NCBI GenBank assembly: GCA_016858145.1
Contig: JAEHOE010000046.1
Location: 310,001-374,000, forward strand
Length of the DNA: 64,000 nt
Direction: 5' to 3'
Source: Edaphochlamys debaryana
Lineage: Eukaryota > Chlorophyta > Chlorophyceae > Chlamydomonadales
Shown: positions 23,079 to 34,930 of the stretch, one piece after another
Numbering within the stretch: position 1 is the stretch's first letter
Layout: every line of letters begins with the position of its first letter
Notes under the pieces: model-generated
The model's input: only the letters and a program-made list of their open reading frames with translations
Database searches by the model: none
What the model was told of the DNA's origin: nothing
Program-made: the position numbers and the translations under genes

Positions 23079-26000
23079 CCGTAACCCGAAGCTAAAGTTA
23101 AAGAGCAGAGGACTTGTGGAGAGAGCCTTACGAAAGAGACGAGAAGGGTTGGGTTCATGCGGCTGTGCGTGCCGCGCACGAGGCGGCACGCTGTCTATCT
23201 GGCAGGCGCACACTAAGTGTTTTAAGCGTGCGCTTCACGTACAGTTGATACAGGGCATGATGGAAGATGAGAAGAGTAAAGCGCAGAACGAGGGCTGTCG
23301 CATGGGCACTTGGAGGGGGTCTGATGAAGCAGCCGGCGAGCGGCACGCAAGGGCTTTGCGGTCTGTCAGGCGCGGTCGCGGCCGGCGGCGCGGGCCCAAA
23401 CGGCCGGTGGGGCATTGTGTTTGGCATTACTAAGAAGCTAGTTGGATGCGGAAGCTCTCACGCACGGACTGGCTCTGCCGTAGCGTACTGCGGCTAGGGA
23501 AGCCCAATAGATTGATGACTCAGGGCTTGGTTTTAAACGCTGTCGTAGGAATGTCGACTGTGGCCGCCCCGGTGTGTCCCGAGGACCGAGATCGAGCCCT
23601 GCTCGTTCGCCTCGAACGCATGGGGTCCGCGGTTGTCGGTTGTCGCCCCTTTCGTGCGGATGCTAAGCGGGGTATACACCTGAGTCTGACGATACGCATG
23701 CTTCTCTCTGGGATGGGATATGGGGTTGTTTCATAAGAGGCTCCTTGTTGCGACCGGCCGGATCTCAGAAAAATGCTTAAGTTGTGAAGTCCAGGGCCGA
23801 CTGTTCAGGACCTCCACATGTTTCTCGCCCTGCCGGAGTTACTAATTGTCCAGAACCTTATGCCGGTGGCGGGTGTTTCGTCGGGGGAGGGGTGTCCCAA
23901 CGGCCGTCGAGATTGCCGGCATTGCATGCGCGCAACCCAGTTCGGCGCAACCTAGCCCTCCTACGCATGCACGCGCCGTCGTTAATGGGACTCAACCGCT
24001 ACCCACCTGCGCCGCTAATCATGTGGAGGGAAGCGGGTGCTCTGCACACCTGTGCACAGGGGGTTGCAGGCCGGAGGCACTAGCATCTATACCATCTCTG
24101 TCCAAGGTGTGGGGGCCGACGCTTGGCGGCGCACTTGGTCGCAGACGTGATAAGTTCTTATGGATTCTGCTTACTTTGTGGCGGGTCAATGTGGAATGTG
24201 TTTCTCTCTCGCCGTGTTGGTGTGGCCGGCCCGGGTGCCGTACGGGTGTGGCATGCAGGCCGCTGCGCGCGGCAGAGCTCTGTGCCTTGCGATGGAGGGC
24301 CCTGACCGGATGGAGTACAGGGACCCACCCTGGCCTGAAGGTCTGCTGCCGGTGGTCTGGGGGCAAGGGAGGGTGGCAGGTTGGGCAAGAGCACTCCTTG
24401 GATAATGGGCCTCCGAAAGCGGGTTCGGTGGCATAATTGAGTTCAGGACCATGTCGGGGGTGATTATCCTTGTCTGTAACCTGGGCAGCCGACGAGGAAG
24501 AAAGACGCCGCGTTCGGGATGTTAAGCGCCAGATGGTGAGGGACAAGCGAAGCACTGGTTAGTGGCCGCGCTGGGTGTGCCGTGCTGCTTTATCGGAGGA
24601 AAGTGTGAAGTTCGTGGGGAGGCAGAGGAGCCTTGTGTGCTCTTGGTTGCCCAATGCCCTGCGAACGGGTACCGTCGGTGTCGTTTGTCCGTGTGGGTGC
24701 GTGCAATGCTGTGTTAACGGTACTCGGGTTCCTTTCAATTCCATGCGCAATTATTAGCACGCGGCGGGGCGGCGGTCCCTGTTTGCAGGCCCTCCCCCGC
24801 TCGCGGCATTCTCGTCACAAGGGCTTTGCGCTTAAGCGGAGGCTATGGTGGTACTGCTCTGATTGGTAGCGGGTGCACGCCGGGCCTTGCTGGCTCGACC
24901 GCACCCGTGCTCTTCAGCTCCGAAGTCGCTCGGGGTGGCCTCATCTGAGTCCCGGCGGATAGTCTTTGTCCGCTTGCCCCATTGTTGTGGTGTGTTAGCG
25001 GTGACGGTTGAGCGCTTGGGGTGTGCCAAGGGGTCTTCATGGCCGTTGGCTTTGCCCTTGGTCGCGCTCAGCCAGACCTGTTGCTGTATGTGGACCCTCC
25101 CCGTGGTACCAGCCGTGCCTGCCCCTGCACCATGGGGGAGGGGACGAGGTGCATGGCGCCCCTCGCCCCGTGGTTTGGGGTCTTGCTGGCCGGTAAGACC
25201 GCTGGCCAACCGTCGTTGCGGCGGGCGAACAAATGTCGAGGATGGGATTCAGATGCAAGTGAGCGCCGGGGGGGTTCAGGCGCTCGCTAAGTGAGACGTA
25301 CCGGTAGTTCGCTGCTTCTTTTGTGGGACGTGTTACCAGGAGAGACAGGAAGCGGAGGCGCACGCACGGAGGGTAGTCGCGATTGAGGCGGTAATCCTGG
25401 GAGATGTGCAATGACGTGCCCTTGGCGGGTCCTGCTCAGGCCAATGGATCTGTGGCTGCCAATCAACCGCGGGGCCCTCCCTAGGTTGAATTCAAGCCCC
25501 GCTCCGCTGCCTGCCTTTCCGTGTCACGGTGCACTTGCTCTAAGGTCGATGGACCATAATCATCCCGGATGGGTGGACCACGGCTTGAACCACGCCTCTT
25601 GGACCGGCGGGGATAGTTTGCTACTCACACTTCAGTCCGCATAGCACCACAGACTCCCGCGGGGCCTGTTGGTCCCCGCGGGAGCTGCCATGAAGACCAA
25701 TTCCGTTGTGAAGACCACGCTGGAGGCGGTGTGTCACAAGGGCCGCTACCGTGACGCAATCCAGCAGCTAGTTTAATGGGGCACGCTGGTGCACGCACGT
25801 TGTGGCCAGCGAGTTCCTGAGGCACATAGTCTGTCAGTGGATATCGGGGGATATCGGCATGGGACCGGACGCTGCTTCCAGGCCATCCCCTGCATGCCGT
25901 CGCCTGCATCCCATGTCACCTATCGGTAGTTGCGTCGGTGCCTGCATTGTGCGCCAACCCTAGCCGACAGAGCAACAAAGGCGCTGGAGAGAGTCGAGGC

Positions 26001-26540
26001 GCCTGGCGCCCTCCTACCTCCCACAGCCCTACCTCGCGCCACTTGAGCGCTCTGGTGCTCCCTCCCGCTGCCCGACAGTTGCTGCTAGGTGCTAGCTCGC
26101 ACAAGCTCGTAGCTGGGTCCCCAAGCCCGGGCCCTGGCTTCCCTGCCATGCAGCCCGCCCAAGTTTAGCAGCTTGATGAGCAGAAAAGTGCAGCGGAGCA
26201 CTGTCACGCCCCAATGTCGTCCCCATCACGTCCGTAAGGCACGCATCCGTACGGCGTACGTCTGTGTGTGGCGCAGGACCACGGGTTGAAGCTGGGGGGC
26301 ATTGCTGGGGAAGGCCCCCAGCGGGACGAGATCTCATGGGAGAGGGGCCTGGACGGAGAGATATAGAAATAGAATTAGCTAACGCCGGATTGCCCGTGAC
26401 GTGGGTTAAGGAGGGCGGGTTGGTTAGACCCGCCACCATGGGGTGCCCCTGCACCCTTTTGGAACGTGGATGGGGGGACCTGCGTCGCCGGTGGCCGAAG
26501 GGTCCTGTTACCGGTTACCGCGGGGAATGGGTCGCGTAGC
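23079..26540. other. Gene-poor region after the Egalitarian-like gene
   Basis: The first few hundred bases are presumably the 3' UTR. Beyond that no credible exon chain is seen. Minus-strand frames near 24.4-24.6 kb and 24.83-25.2 kb have protein-like composition but no motif I recognise; they may be decayed mobile-element sequence. Base composition is less GC-biased than in the flanking genes. Confidence 0.45.
25654..25683. other. Perfect 11-bp inverted repeat
   Basis: CTCCCGCGGGG at 25654-25664 and CCCCGCGGGAG at 25673-25683 form a perfect stem with an 8-base loop. Each arm also contains the palindrome CCGCGG. No adjacent gene explains it. Confidence 0.7.
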
Positions 26541-26544
26541 AGAT

Positions 26545-27964
26545 GGGTGAGGGGCTCAGCCCTTTTTCGCCCCCATGGGGGCGCCCAGCGCTTGTCACTT
26601 ATCTCTATCGCTTGCGACTGAGAACAGGGAAACGCATCGACCACGCTCCAACATGCCGGGTTCCAACGGAAGAATGGGGGGCTGGTGGTGGGGAGGGGCA
26701 AGGACCACCACCACAGAGGGGTTGAGGGCTGCACGGAGCCAGACTATAACATTGGGCCCCCTGGGGGGGACCACGGGGCTCAGCCCTTTTCCTGCCTTCG
26801 GGCAGCCACCCTTGTCAAGATGCCTTTGAGGTGGCTCACCGCGTGCCGGTGCAGGCTGTGGCAGCAGGCTTTTGCCTCGGGGGCCGTGACACCCAGGGTT
26901 CTTAAGCCGGGGGTTAAGAGTGCGGGGCGCAGTGCCGGTGTGCCCTAGTGTGACGATGGTCTGTCGGGAGTAGTGGACGGTCCAGCCGTCGCTCCGCAGC
27001 ATCTCGGCGAGGTGCGCGTGTTGTGAGGGTTTCTCTTGCGGCGTGGGCCAGGTCGTTGCAGTATCCAACTTCGATCAGGTATATCGGGTTGTGGGATTTA
27101 CAGTAGGGGCTGTGTAGTCTTCTTTGTCGGTGCTGCGGCTGGGGAGGTTGGGGATGAACAGGATGTCGCGCCGCATGCGGTCTGTCTCTGTGTCGCTCAA
27201 GCCGCTTGGGGCTAGCCAGCCGGGTAGGCGCTTACCTGAGGCGTATTCAGGGGCGGCGTCAGCCCGCCTGGCACCCCTGTTCTTAACCCACCTCCCCGGT
27301 TGCCGGCCTGGAGGCAGTCTGCAATGATTCGGACGGCTCCGTCGTGTCGCAGGATGTACAGTCCTTGCATGAAGGCGTGGAGGCAGCCGCCCAGCAGGTG
27401 TCCGATGGTCCCGCACCGCCGTTCGCCATTGGCGCTTTGGCAGTGGGGGCAGTTGCTGTCAGGGGCGTGGCCGTAGCGTTTGGCTAGGGCGGGGCAGTAC
27501 ATGGTGCCATACCTGGCGCCCAGTACGGCGCTGAGGGTCCAGGGGTCACCGTGCGGTTTCACGCAGGTCAGATTGCTGGAGGTCGGGCAGAGGTCAGGGG
27601 CAGCCTGTCGCCAGAGTTCGCTGAACACGCCGTCGTTGGTGTAGCCCGCGTGGGCGCTGGGCGGGATTGCCTTGGTAAGTGCCCTACCCATGTCGCTGAC
27701 ATGTCGGAGCCCAGGGTCCGTCAGCCACCACAGGCGGGAGAAGGGGTTTGGGTCGGCGTATTCGATCACGTCGCAGCCCTCGTGGTCGGCCGCAGCCTCC
27801 TCGGCTCCCTTGTGCCTGGACGGAGGACAACGCCCGAGCCGGCCGAACCGCTGAGTGGGCCGGGTGTGGTTCGGTGTGCCCGAGGGCTTGCGCACGGTCA
27901 GGGACGTAGTGTGTTGGGGGCGGGGGGGGGGGGGGCCGGGCGACAACACGGTCACAGCGGACAA
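26545..27964 (-). mobile_element. Decayed, 5'-truncated LINE (C-terminal part of ORF2 plus 3' UTR)
   Basis: Read on the minus strand, 27900-27212 encodes a region with 'ARYGTMYCPALAKRYGH' followed by a CCHC knuckle, CPHC...GTIGHLLGGC, then RHDGAVRII. This is typical of the tail of algal L1-type reverse transcriptase proteins. It continues as 'RRDILFIPNLPSR' near 27190-27110. After a frameshift comes LIEVGYCNDLAHAA near 27090-27040, and after another LAEMLRSDGWTVHY and IVTLGHTG near 27010-26950. The reverse transcriptase core and endonuclease are absent, as expected for 5' truncation. Two related 3'-UTR motifs, GGGGCTCAGCCC followed by a hairpin and CTTGTCA, lie near 26547-26590 and 26773-26818. 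At least two frameshifts make it inactive. Confidence 0.75.
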
Positions 27965-28062
27965 ATGAAGAGCTGGGAAGGAGACACGGGAGACGAGTTA
28001 CGCGAAAAGCAAGGCCAGCAAATGCAACGATTGCACAGCGGACAAATGAAGAGCTGGGAAGG
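27953..28062 (+). repeat. Direct repeat, two copies
   Basis: CACAGCGGACAAATGAAGAG and the bases after it (about 28 bp) occur at 27953 and 28034, 81 bp apart. A run of more than ten G lies just upstream, near 27920-27935. Confidence 0.8.
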
Positions 28063-28143
28063 GAGGGAGGGGATGTGCTCTTCGGGGGCTTCGGGGGCAC
28101 TCCCCACGTACACAGAAGCCGCTGCACAACGGGAGGGACTCGA

Positions 28144-28275
28144 CAGCACCTGCAGGACCCTGCAAGACGTGTTCTGCCAAGCCAAGTACAGTCAGTACAG
28201 AGGGGGGGACGACAGCACCTGCGGGAACTTGTACTGCCACGCCAAGCATGGCGGTACGGGTCGTGTACAGTCATA
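28144..28275 (+). repeat. Imperfect tandem repeat
   Basis: Two diverged units of about 65-70 bp each begin with GACAGCACCTGC and contain TGCCA(A/C)GCCAAG and GTACAGTC. No gene is evident in them. Confidence 0.6.
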
Positions 28276-28289
28276 GTACACACCAAACG

Positions 28290-28847
28290 AAGCCGTCTAA
28301 AACCCCATCAAGCGCTGTGAACCTATGGTCAACAGCCTGGAAGTATTTGCGCTGCATGCTGCAGAAACGCTGCACGGCGCGGCCGCGTTGCCCTGTGGTC
28401 GCCGAGGAAGTACGCGTAAAGGCATCATCCGATCGTAATTTGGCAATTGCACTTGCGGCTCGCGCTCACACCAGCAAAGAATATTCCTAACCATCTGCAA
28501 GGGTATGGCCGACTCCTTGCTGATCGGCAGCCAAAGGGCAAACCATCGACTAGACCATCGACCTGCGTCCGTGCTGCTGGCGCAAAGCGGTGCGCCTCTG
28601 GGAGTCTGCTTGTGGTATAGCAAGGCTCTGCCGCGTTTGGCGGGCTGTTTCCTACACCGTGCGTGAGCGCGGTTCCTCGCGGTTTCGGGGGCCGAACATA
28701 AAGACTCGAGTCGCTGCTCGCACTCACCGCGTTCTGCGTACTGTTCATGTCGCAGTAAACGGCCTCAACCTGCTTGGTCGGGCTGATGAGCATGAAACCC
28801 CAGCCGACAACATCATCACCAGTGGTGCGGCCGACACGCACGCCCCG
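28290..28847. other. Upstream region of the pseudokinase gene
   Basis: No plus-strand start is visible before 28848. On the minus strand 28841-28728 reads as a coherent segment containing GWGFMLISPTKQVEAVYCDM, followed by a strong donor GCG|GTGAGT. I could not connect it to further exons or to a family. Confidence 0.35.
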
Positions 28848-31199
28848 ATGGCCTCACCAGCGGCAGCCGGTGCCGGCGCCGCACTCGTGCAAACCCTGCT
28901 CGGGGATGTCCACGACTTGGAGGAGCTGAAGCCGGGACATGCTTCGAGTCTGTGGCAAGGTACACAGGCTGCCGTGCAAAACACGTGAAGTCGGAAGCGC
29001 CGCTGGCCCCGCCATTCGATGGGGTACCCCCAATGGGGTTGTCGCGAACAGCAGGAGACGTGTAGCTAGTGCAGTTGCGCATGACGGCTGCATGGGCCAC
29101 GGCCACCTGTTCGGCGTGCGGGGCATGCAAGAACCCTGCCACACAGAAACCAGAGTACTCATCAAACCGACCCCCACCGCCCAACCACACCCACCCGCCA
29201 GGTGAATGGCGCAACCAGAGAGTAGCCATCCGCCTCCAGGCCCAGCCGCCTGCAGCCCGACCCACTTCGGACGACGGCAGCGGTGGAGAGGCACCACGCC
29301 CCATCGACCCCCAGAGCCCGGCCGAGGATGCACTCGCCGCATCGGCGAGCCCCACCGGCCCCGGCGCTGCTACACAGCAGCGGGTGTCGCTCCACGCTCG
29401 GCTCTTTGCACTGCGGGGACCAGGCGGCGCGCCCCCGCTGGTCGCCGCCTCAGCCGCCGCCGGCAGATACAAGGAGGGCGATACCGGCATGGACCTGCGA
29501 TCTCCCATGACATCTGCGGCGTTTCCGGGCACGGTCGCCTGCAAATGCAGCGGCAGCAGCAGCGAGTGCTGCACGCTCAGTGACGCTGGGTCCTGGGATG
29601 GGGCCGCGCTCGGGGACCACCCCGACCTGGTGCGCGTCTTCGACGTCCGGACAGCAGTGGTGGACGGGGAGAGCTGGGGGGAGGTGTGCCCGTTGCCCGT
29701 GCTGCGCCCCTGCTGGCCAGGCCCACCGCCGGGGGGGTGGACGGACGGGTGGGCGCATCGCGCATCGACCTCGGGAACCGTGCTCCGGCGCTTTCTGGAA
29801 GCGAACGGGTTTGCGACACGGGCCGCTGCAGCCGGGCGGGATGAGCTGGGCGGCCTCAAGGTCTACCCCGGGGACATGCTGCCCGCGCCCCCGCCGCCTT
29901 CGCCCGCGCACCGGGCCCTGGCCTCCGTCCCCGGCCTGGTCCCCGGGGCCCGGGTCACGGTCAGTGTTATGGAGCACTGCCTGCTGGTGCGTGCGTGCGG
30001 GCGTGCGTGCGGATGGAGGAGGGCTGGGGGGCGGGAGGGCTGGGTCAGTGTTGGGTTCCGGACGCCAGTGCACCGGTACATCCGGGTCCTCTATCTCGTC
30101 ATCATAGGTGGTCGTTAACTTTCAGTTGGCCCCACCGCCCCGCCGCCGCCCCCAGGGCAATTTGTGCTCCCTGTCCCGGAGCCGCCCCTCCCCCTTCCTG
30201 GCAGCGGGCCCCGCCTGGCCCCTGCCCACGGCCCAGGCGGCGCTTCTCCGCACCGCCCGGGACGTGGCGAGCGGGCTGCAGGCCCTGCACGCCGCCGGGG
30301 CCGCACACGGCGCGCTGCACCCCGCCAACGTGCTGCTGGCGGCCTCCCACACGGAGCAGCTGGGCTTCGTGGCCAGGCTGGCGGATGCGGGCAGCGCCAC
30401 TCTGGAGGACATGGCCGCGGACCCGTGGGGACCGCTGAGCCCGCGCGGCCAGCCCTGGGCTGCCTCGCTGGCGCCAGAGGCCTACGCTCGGCCGAGCGCA
30501 GTGCACACGCCGCAAGCGGACGTGAGTAGTCGGGCGCCTGCCGTGTCCGTGCTAGCCTGCCGCAGTTAGGCCTTCATTCGCTTGTGCGACCATGCGGGCT
30601 GCATAGCCCGATTAAGCTGCCGTGTTGCTTGTGCGTGACCCTGCCGTACAGATGTACGCGTACGGCATGCTGCTGTGCCTCATGGCCGCCGGCGAGCTGC
30701 CTGGGCGGAGGGCGCGTCCGGGTAAGCAGCCGAGGGGCGCCCAGCAGGGGCCCGCCCAGGAGACCGGGAGACTGCCGAGGTTGTACCCGATCTAGGAAAT
30801 TGCTGGGTCTCCACCTTCCCGTCTCAACCAATTCATGTGTCACACCGCTGTCGTACATGCGCCCTCTTTGCAGAGCTCCTGCGCCGCGCCGCTGCCCTGG
30901 GCGAGCTCGAGGCCCCCGCCTGGCCGCCGGGTCAGCACGGCCACCTGGCGCCCCTCTACGCCTGGTGTGTGGACCCGGACCCGAGCCGCAGGCCCACGGC
31001 AGGACAGGTGCGACGTCAGCTTACTTGATTGAGGCAAGACATGAAGAGCTGGGCTCCATCCCGAACCGGTACCCACTGCAGCCGTCCTAGCACACCGCCT
31101 TGGTTGTAATGCCCATGCCTTGCCCGTGCCGTACGCACCCGTTGCCGACTGCAGGCCATTCAAGCACTGCTGGCCTTCGGGGAGCGGCTGGCGGATTAG
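28848..31199 (+). CDS. Protein kinase-like protein, predicted pseudokinase (6 exons)
   Basis: Exons: 28848-28959, 29202-29986, 30156-30521, 30652-30721, 30874-31007, 31155-31199; phases agree and give 503 residues. The kinase fold can be followed throughout. There is a degenerate glycine loop (KPGHASSLWQGEW), then VAIR near residue 48 where the ATP-binding Lys is normally found. Further on are HPDLVRVFDV, VSVMEHC (hinge region) and AHGALHPANVLL near 349-359, where the catalytic HRD Asp is Ala352. LADAGS replaces DFG, APEAY the APE motif, DMYAYGMLL the F helix, and CVDPDPSRRPTAGQ the conserved Arg near the end. Loss of both Lys and catalytic Asp argues against phosphotransfer. The fold resembles plant/algal tyrosine-kinase-like proteins; the partner is unknown. 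The start is the only in-frame ATG before the glycine loop, so upstream exons cannot be excluded. Confidence 0.7.
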
Positions 31200-33480
31200 T
31201 CGCACCGCTTGCGCAATTACCAACCGGTAACAGTTTGTGAGGCGGAGCAGATGGGGCGATAGCTCAGGCGAGAGCGGCATGGCGCCGCCCCAGTTTGCGA
31301 GGAGCTGGATTGGATTGTCTAAAAGCAGGGAAACGAGCCGAGGAAACGAGTACGAGAAGCAATTTATACGTGGCAGTTCTCACTCAAGCCGGGGCATTCC
31401 CAAGGTCCGTTCTGAAGCGTGTGCTGAGTGGAGGCAACGCAAACAAGGGGAAGGGGAAGGGGATTGCGCAGCGGTGGCTTGATACACCAGCGCCCCCCGT
31501 CCGTTCTGGGGATCCACGTGTACCGTCAACGTACGTCTGTGGTCAAAGGCGCTTCAGCGCAGGAGTCAAGTCTGAGCGCTTGGGCTGGGGAGAGCGTTGG
31601 GCCCCCCTTCAAAGGGTCTACAATGGTCTAGGCGAAACGATTGAGATCAATGGCGTGAGACTAATCCCGAACGGCTGAAGGGGGCACCCCTCTGAGCGCT
31701 CCTGTTGCCCTAATTGGCAACGCAGCCGGCAGTAGCCTCTGTATCCATGCAGGCTCCTAATGATACCTACGACTTGCTTTTACCTGAGGCTTAGTTCCTT
31801 TGCGGGTGTTGGTGTGGGTATGGGTACGGGTGTGTGTGTGTGCGGGTGTGGGATACCGGAGGTTAGTGCGCAATGTAGTAGCAAGTGCGCAGGATGGGTT
31901 GATGTGTATGTGACAGGATGTGCAAACTGGGAGTCCAGGCAGTATAAAGCCCCGAATAAAGCGGCATGTGGTGTGGTTGATGGGGTGTATGTGGTGCGGT
32001 GCGGTGTGGTGTGGGTTTGGGGGTATGGGCTGGGGCTGCGGGTTGGGGGTCTTTCGTTGGGATATGAGGTGGTCAGGGCTGCAGGCCCGCTCAGTAACCG
32101 CCCGCCAGATAAACACCACTGGCAAGGGCGGAATCTGGGTAGCCGAGCACCTTACACCGTGGGTGAGGATTGTGGCTCAGTCTTCACTCGCTCGGAAGCT
32201 GCTGCAGGGTTGGCAGGGCTGACCAGGAATGGAAGGGTATTCCAGGCTGCCGGGCCGGTGTCAGGATGCCAGCACCGCGTCAGGGCATGCAGTTCAGCAG
32301 TTGTGTGTGCGGAGCTACGGATCACGGAGGTGGGCGTGGGCAACGTGCCCGGGCGTGAAGCCCGAATGGAGGGAACATTTGATAACGTAAGGCTTGGATG
32401 GCCGTGGGTCAGGCCTTGTGTGCGTAGAGCTTTCCAGGGGGCCTTCTCCGGGGCTTCCCCCGCAGACTTCCCCGAGTGTGGCACATCTGGAGATCTGGTC
32501 TCCTGCTCATCGTAAGCTGTTACCTGGAGCTTGGCCCTGCCTGGAAGGCTGTGGTGAACACCATGAAGCGCCCCATGCATCGAGCAAGGTCATAACAAAG
32601 TGACCCCTGCATAGTGAGCGAGGAAAGCAGATGCCTTATGGTTGCCGGCGTAGCTCACACCCCGTAGGCCGTAGCCCGCCATAAGCAGCGGCGCCTCTGT
32701 GCGCTCACGACATGGCTGGCCCTTTCACATTGCCCTCACACAGCTAGCCATAATGTAGGCAAGGAACTGGAGGATGCAATAGCCAGGATCTTACATGTCA
32801 CGCCTTCCTAACATGAGCCTGCCAACGATCTGGCCCCGCTGCTCATGCGCCCCCATGCAGTAGACCTACCCACACCGCATGCACCGAAGGCGCTCCCCCG
32901 GGTCCAGCACGCCCGCACACTATGCAGTCCACACCCATCCCCACGAACGCATTTCATGCAGTCCACACCCATCTCGCCCCTCCGCCTCCCCAATCCACCC
33001 CTCCGCCCACGCCTGCCCTGCCCCGCCCGCTCCGCCCCTCTGCATCCATCCCTGTCCTCACCCACACCGCTTCCGCTCTCGCCCGCGTCGCCTGCTCAGC
33101 CACGCAGCAGAGCCACGCCCTGCAGGATCCAGAAGTCGCTGTCCGTGCCGCTGCCCCCGTGACAGACAGCACTCGGCGAAGCGGTGGCCTCGTATAGTGG
33201 GCACTGGTACGAGGATCAGGCCTGATCGTTGTGCTGAGAGGGAAAGGCGTGGGAGAGGCAAAGGGAGGGCGTCGGGTGGGGAGAAGAGCGGTGGACAGGC
33301 GGCTCCCAATCGCAATGCTACCCAGCCCCAGCTGCGCCGCAGCGCCGGGGCTCCGTCAACGTTCAAGGCGTAGCAGCCCATGCATCTCGCCCGGCCTTCA
33401 CGCATGCTTGTCCTGCAAGGGGAGAAGAGTAACGGAGGACGGGCGGTTCCCCACCACAGCGCTCCCCACATCCCGCCCGC
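31200..33480. other. Intergenic region, low complexity in part
   Basis: No supported gene. 31801-32050 is rich in GTGTGG/GGTGTG repeats. TGCAGTCCACACCCAT occurs twice, near 32923 and 32958, in a pyrimidine-rich stretch. Near 32350 is a small hairpin CGGGCGTGAAGCCCG, similar in shape to the one in the duplicated segments at 6.1 and 14.3 kb. Confidence 0.4.
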
Positions 33481-33599
33481 ACATCACCTAGTAGCTGAGC
33501 GCTTCCGCGGCAGGGCTTGCCCTGTGCCGGTCGTGATGGCGGCAAGGCTCCCGAAGGCGGCCGGCGCACCAGGGGCTGCCAGGCGCCTGAGCGGGTGAT

Positions 33600-34930
33600 G
33601 GCCTGGCAAGCAAGGGCAGAGCTCAACACACGGGATGGACCACCGGCCGCAGCATTGCGCAGTGCTGGTAGGTGCGGAAAGCCCGTGTGCTAAGCGCGGT
33701 GGTAACAACCACCTATCAGGCGGCGTGCAGTCCACAAGACCGCCGACCAGTGCCGTACAGCCGCACGCAGTACAGCAGCACAGAATGTGTCGCAGGCTCA
33801 GAGCCCAGCCAGCCATGATATACAGGTCCCACTGTAGGTCCGACAGACGGAGCCCCGCGCACGACCGATACACGTCCGCTGCTGCGTGGCGGCCCGCACA
33901 GCGGCCTCCGCAAGGGGTGCAGCCCAGGCCCAGAGGACTGTGTGCTACAGCAACCTCCTCTCGTGCCTCCACGCCCAACCCGCCTGGCATTGCCCCCACC
34001 TGGGGTTTGCTTGCCGCCGTCCCCCGAAGGTCTGCCATGGCCCAGCCGGAACCCCTTGGGGCCTGACTCTGTCAGCGCGACGGGCGGCCAGGGGCCGCCC
34101 GTTAGCGGGCTGCGCAGGGTCCCCTTGCATCTGTTCCCGACTTTGTTCAGCCCCAGCGCCCCGCTAAAGCTCGTGGCAAGGCTCCTGCAGGGGGTGGTTG
34201 GTGCAGGTTCATCAAAAGCGGTTAATGAGAAGGCCCAACAGGCAAACGGTTGGCGCTGGCGTGCGGCTTGTAGGCGGGGAGCCGTAAGCAGCAGGGGATC
34301 GTGCGGTGCATGGTAAGGCTGGGGTGCCGCAGGACCCCACCACACGCACCGCTGCTGCAGTCTGCCCACTTTGGCTTCGGGCGTGTCCCCCTCCGGTACG
34401 AATACCGGCGTGGCGCTCGTAGCGCAGCATCTTCAGCACCTGCGTGAGAGCAGCGGCGTGGAGGGGATTAGACGGGGAGTGGAGGTGCATCCACTGGTCA
34501 CTGGAAGCGACAAGCACGAGCAAGCGGGAGAGAGGGCAGCGGGGCAGCGGGGCGGGTGGTCACGGCCAAGGCCCCAGCCCCCTCGCCTGCCCCCGGGGGC
34601 TCAAAACCCCGTCCCTGGCCACAACGGCGCTATCAAGCGATTGCATCGGGCGTGCACCCCCCCCCCGCCCCCGGCGCCGCATAGTACCCGCCCCCACCCA
34701 GCAGCCTCCCCGAGCCCCCCAACGCACACAGCATGACCATCACGAGCGTGCTCATCGTAGATAGCTTCTGATGGCTGCACTGAAAGAGCCACACGCTGAG
34801 GTCGATGGTCAGGGCTTTCCCACACAGCTGATCCACGACCTTCGCGCTGCTTCCGTAAAGGCTAGTGCAGAAGCGGTCATCCTCTTTCAGGGCCTGCAAG
34901 GGCTGCTGCGATGCCCAGTCGCTCACTTGA
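33600..34930 (-). pseudogene. Broken XPG/GEN1-family nuclease fragment
   Basis: On the minus strand an exon-like segment from 34893 downwards encodes LCGKALTIDLSVWLFQC, the signature of the N-terminal XPG/Rad2 domain (flap and Holliday-junction nucleases). About 350 bp further on, following an acceptor, comes VLKMLRYERH and, one frame over, PVFVPEGDTPEAKVGRLQQR, matching the end of the same domain. A one-base frame change separates these two, near 34415. Further down, near 33860-33800, ADVYRSCAGLRLSDL could belong to the XPG-I domain, but this is weak. No start codon context or later motifs are convincing. It is best read as a decayed gene or captured gene fragment, perhaps carried by duplications in the neighbouring array. 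Confidence 0.5.

Noticed and set aside
31252..31320. tRNA-like D-arm (GGGGCGATAGCTCAGGCGAGAGC)
   Set aside because: The acceptor stem has no 3' partner and there is no T-arm GTTCGANTC, so no tRNA can be drawn.
31760..32515. 251-codon plus-strand frame
   Set aside because: Its first part is GTGTGG simple repeat and the rest has no recognisable pattern or neighbouring exons.
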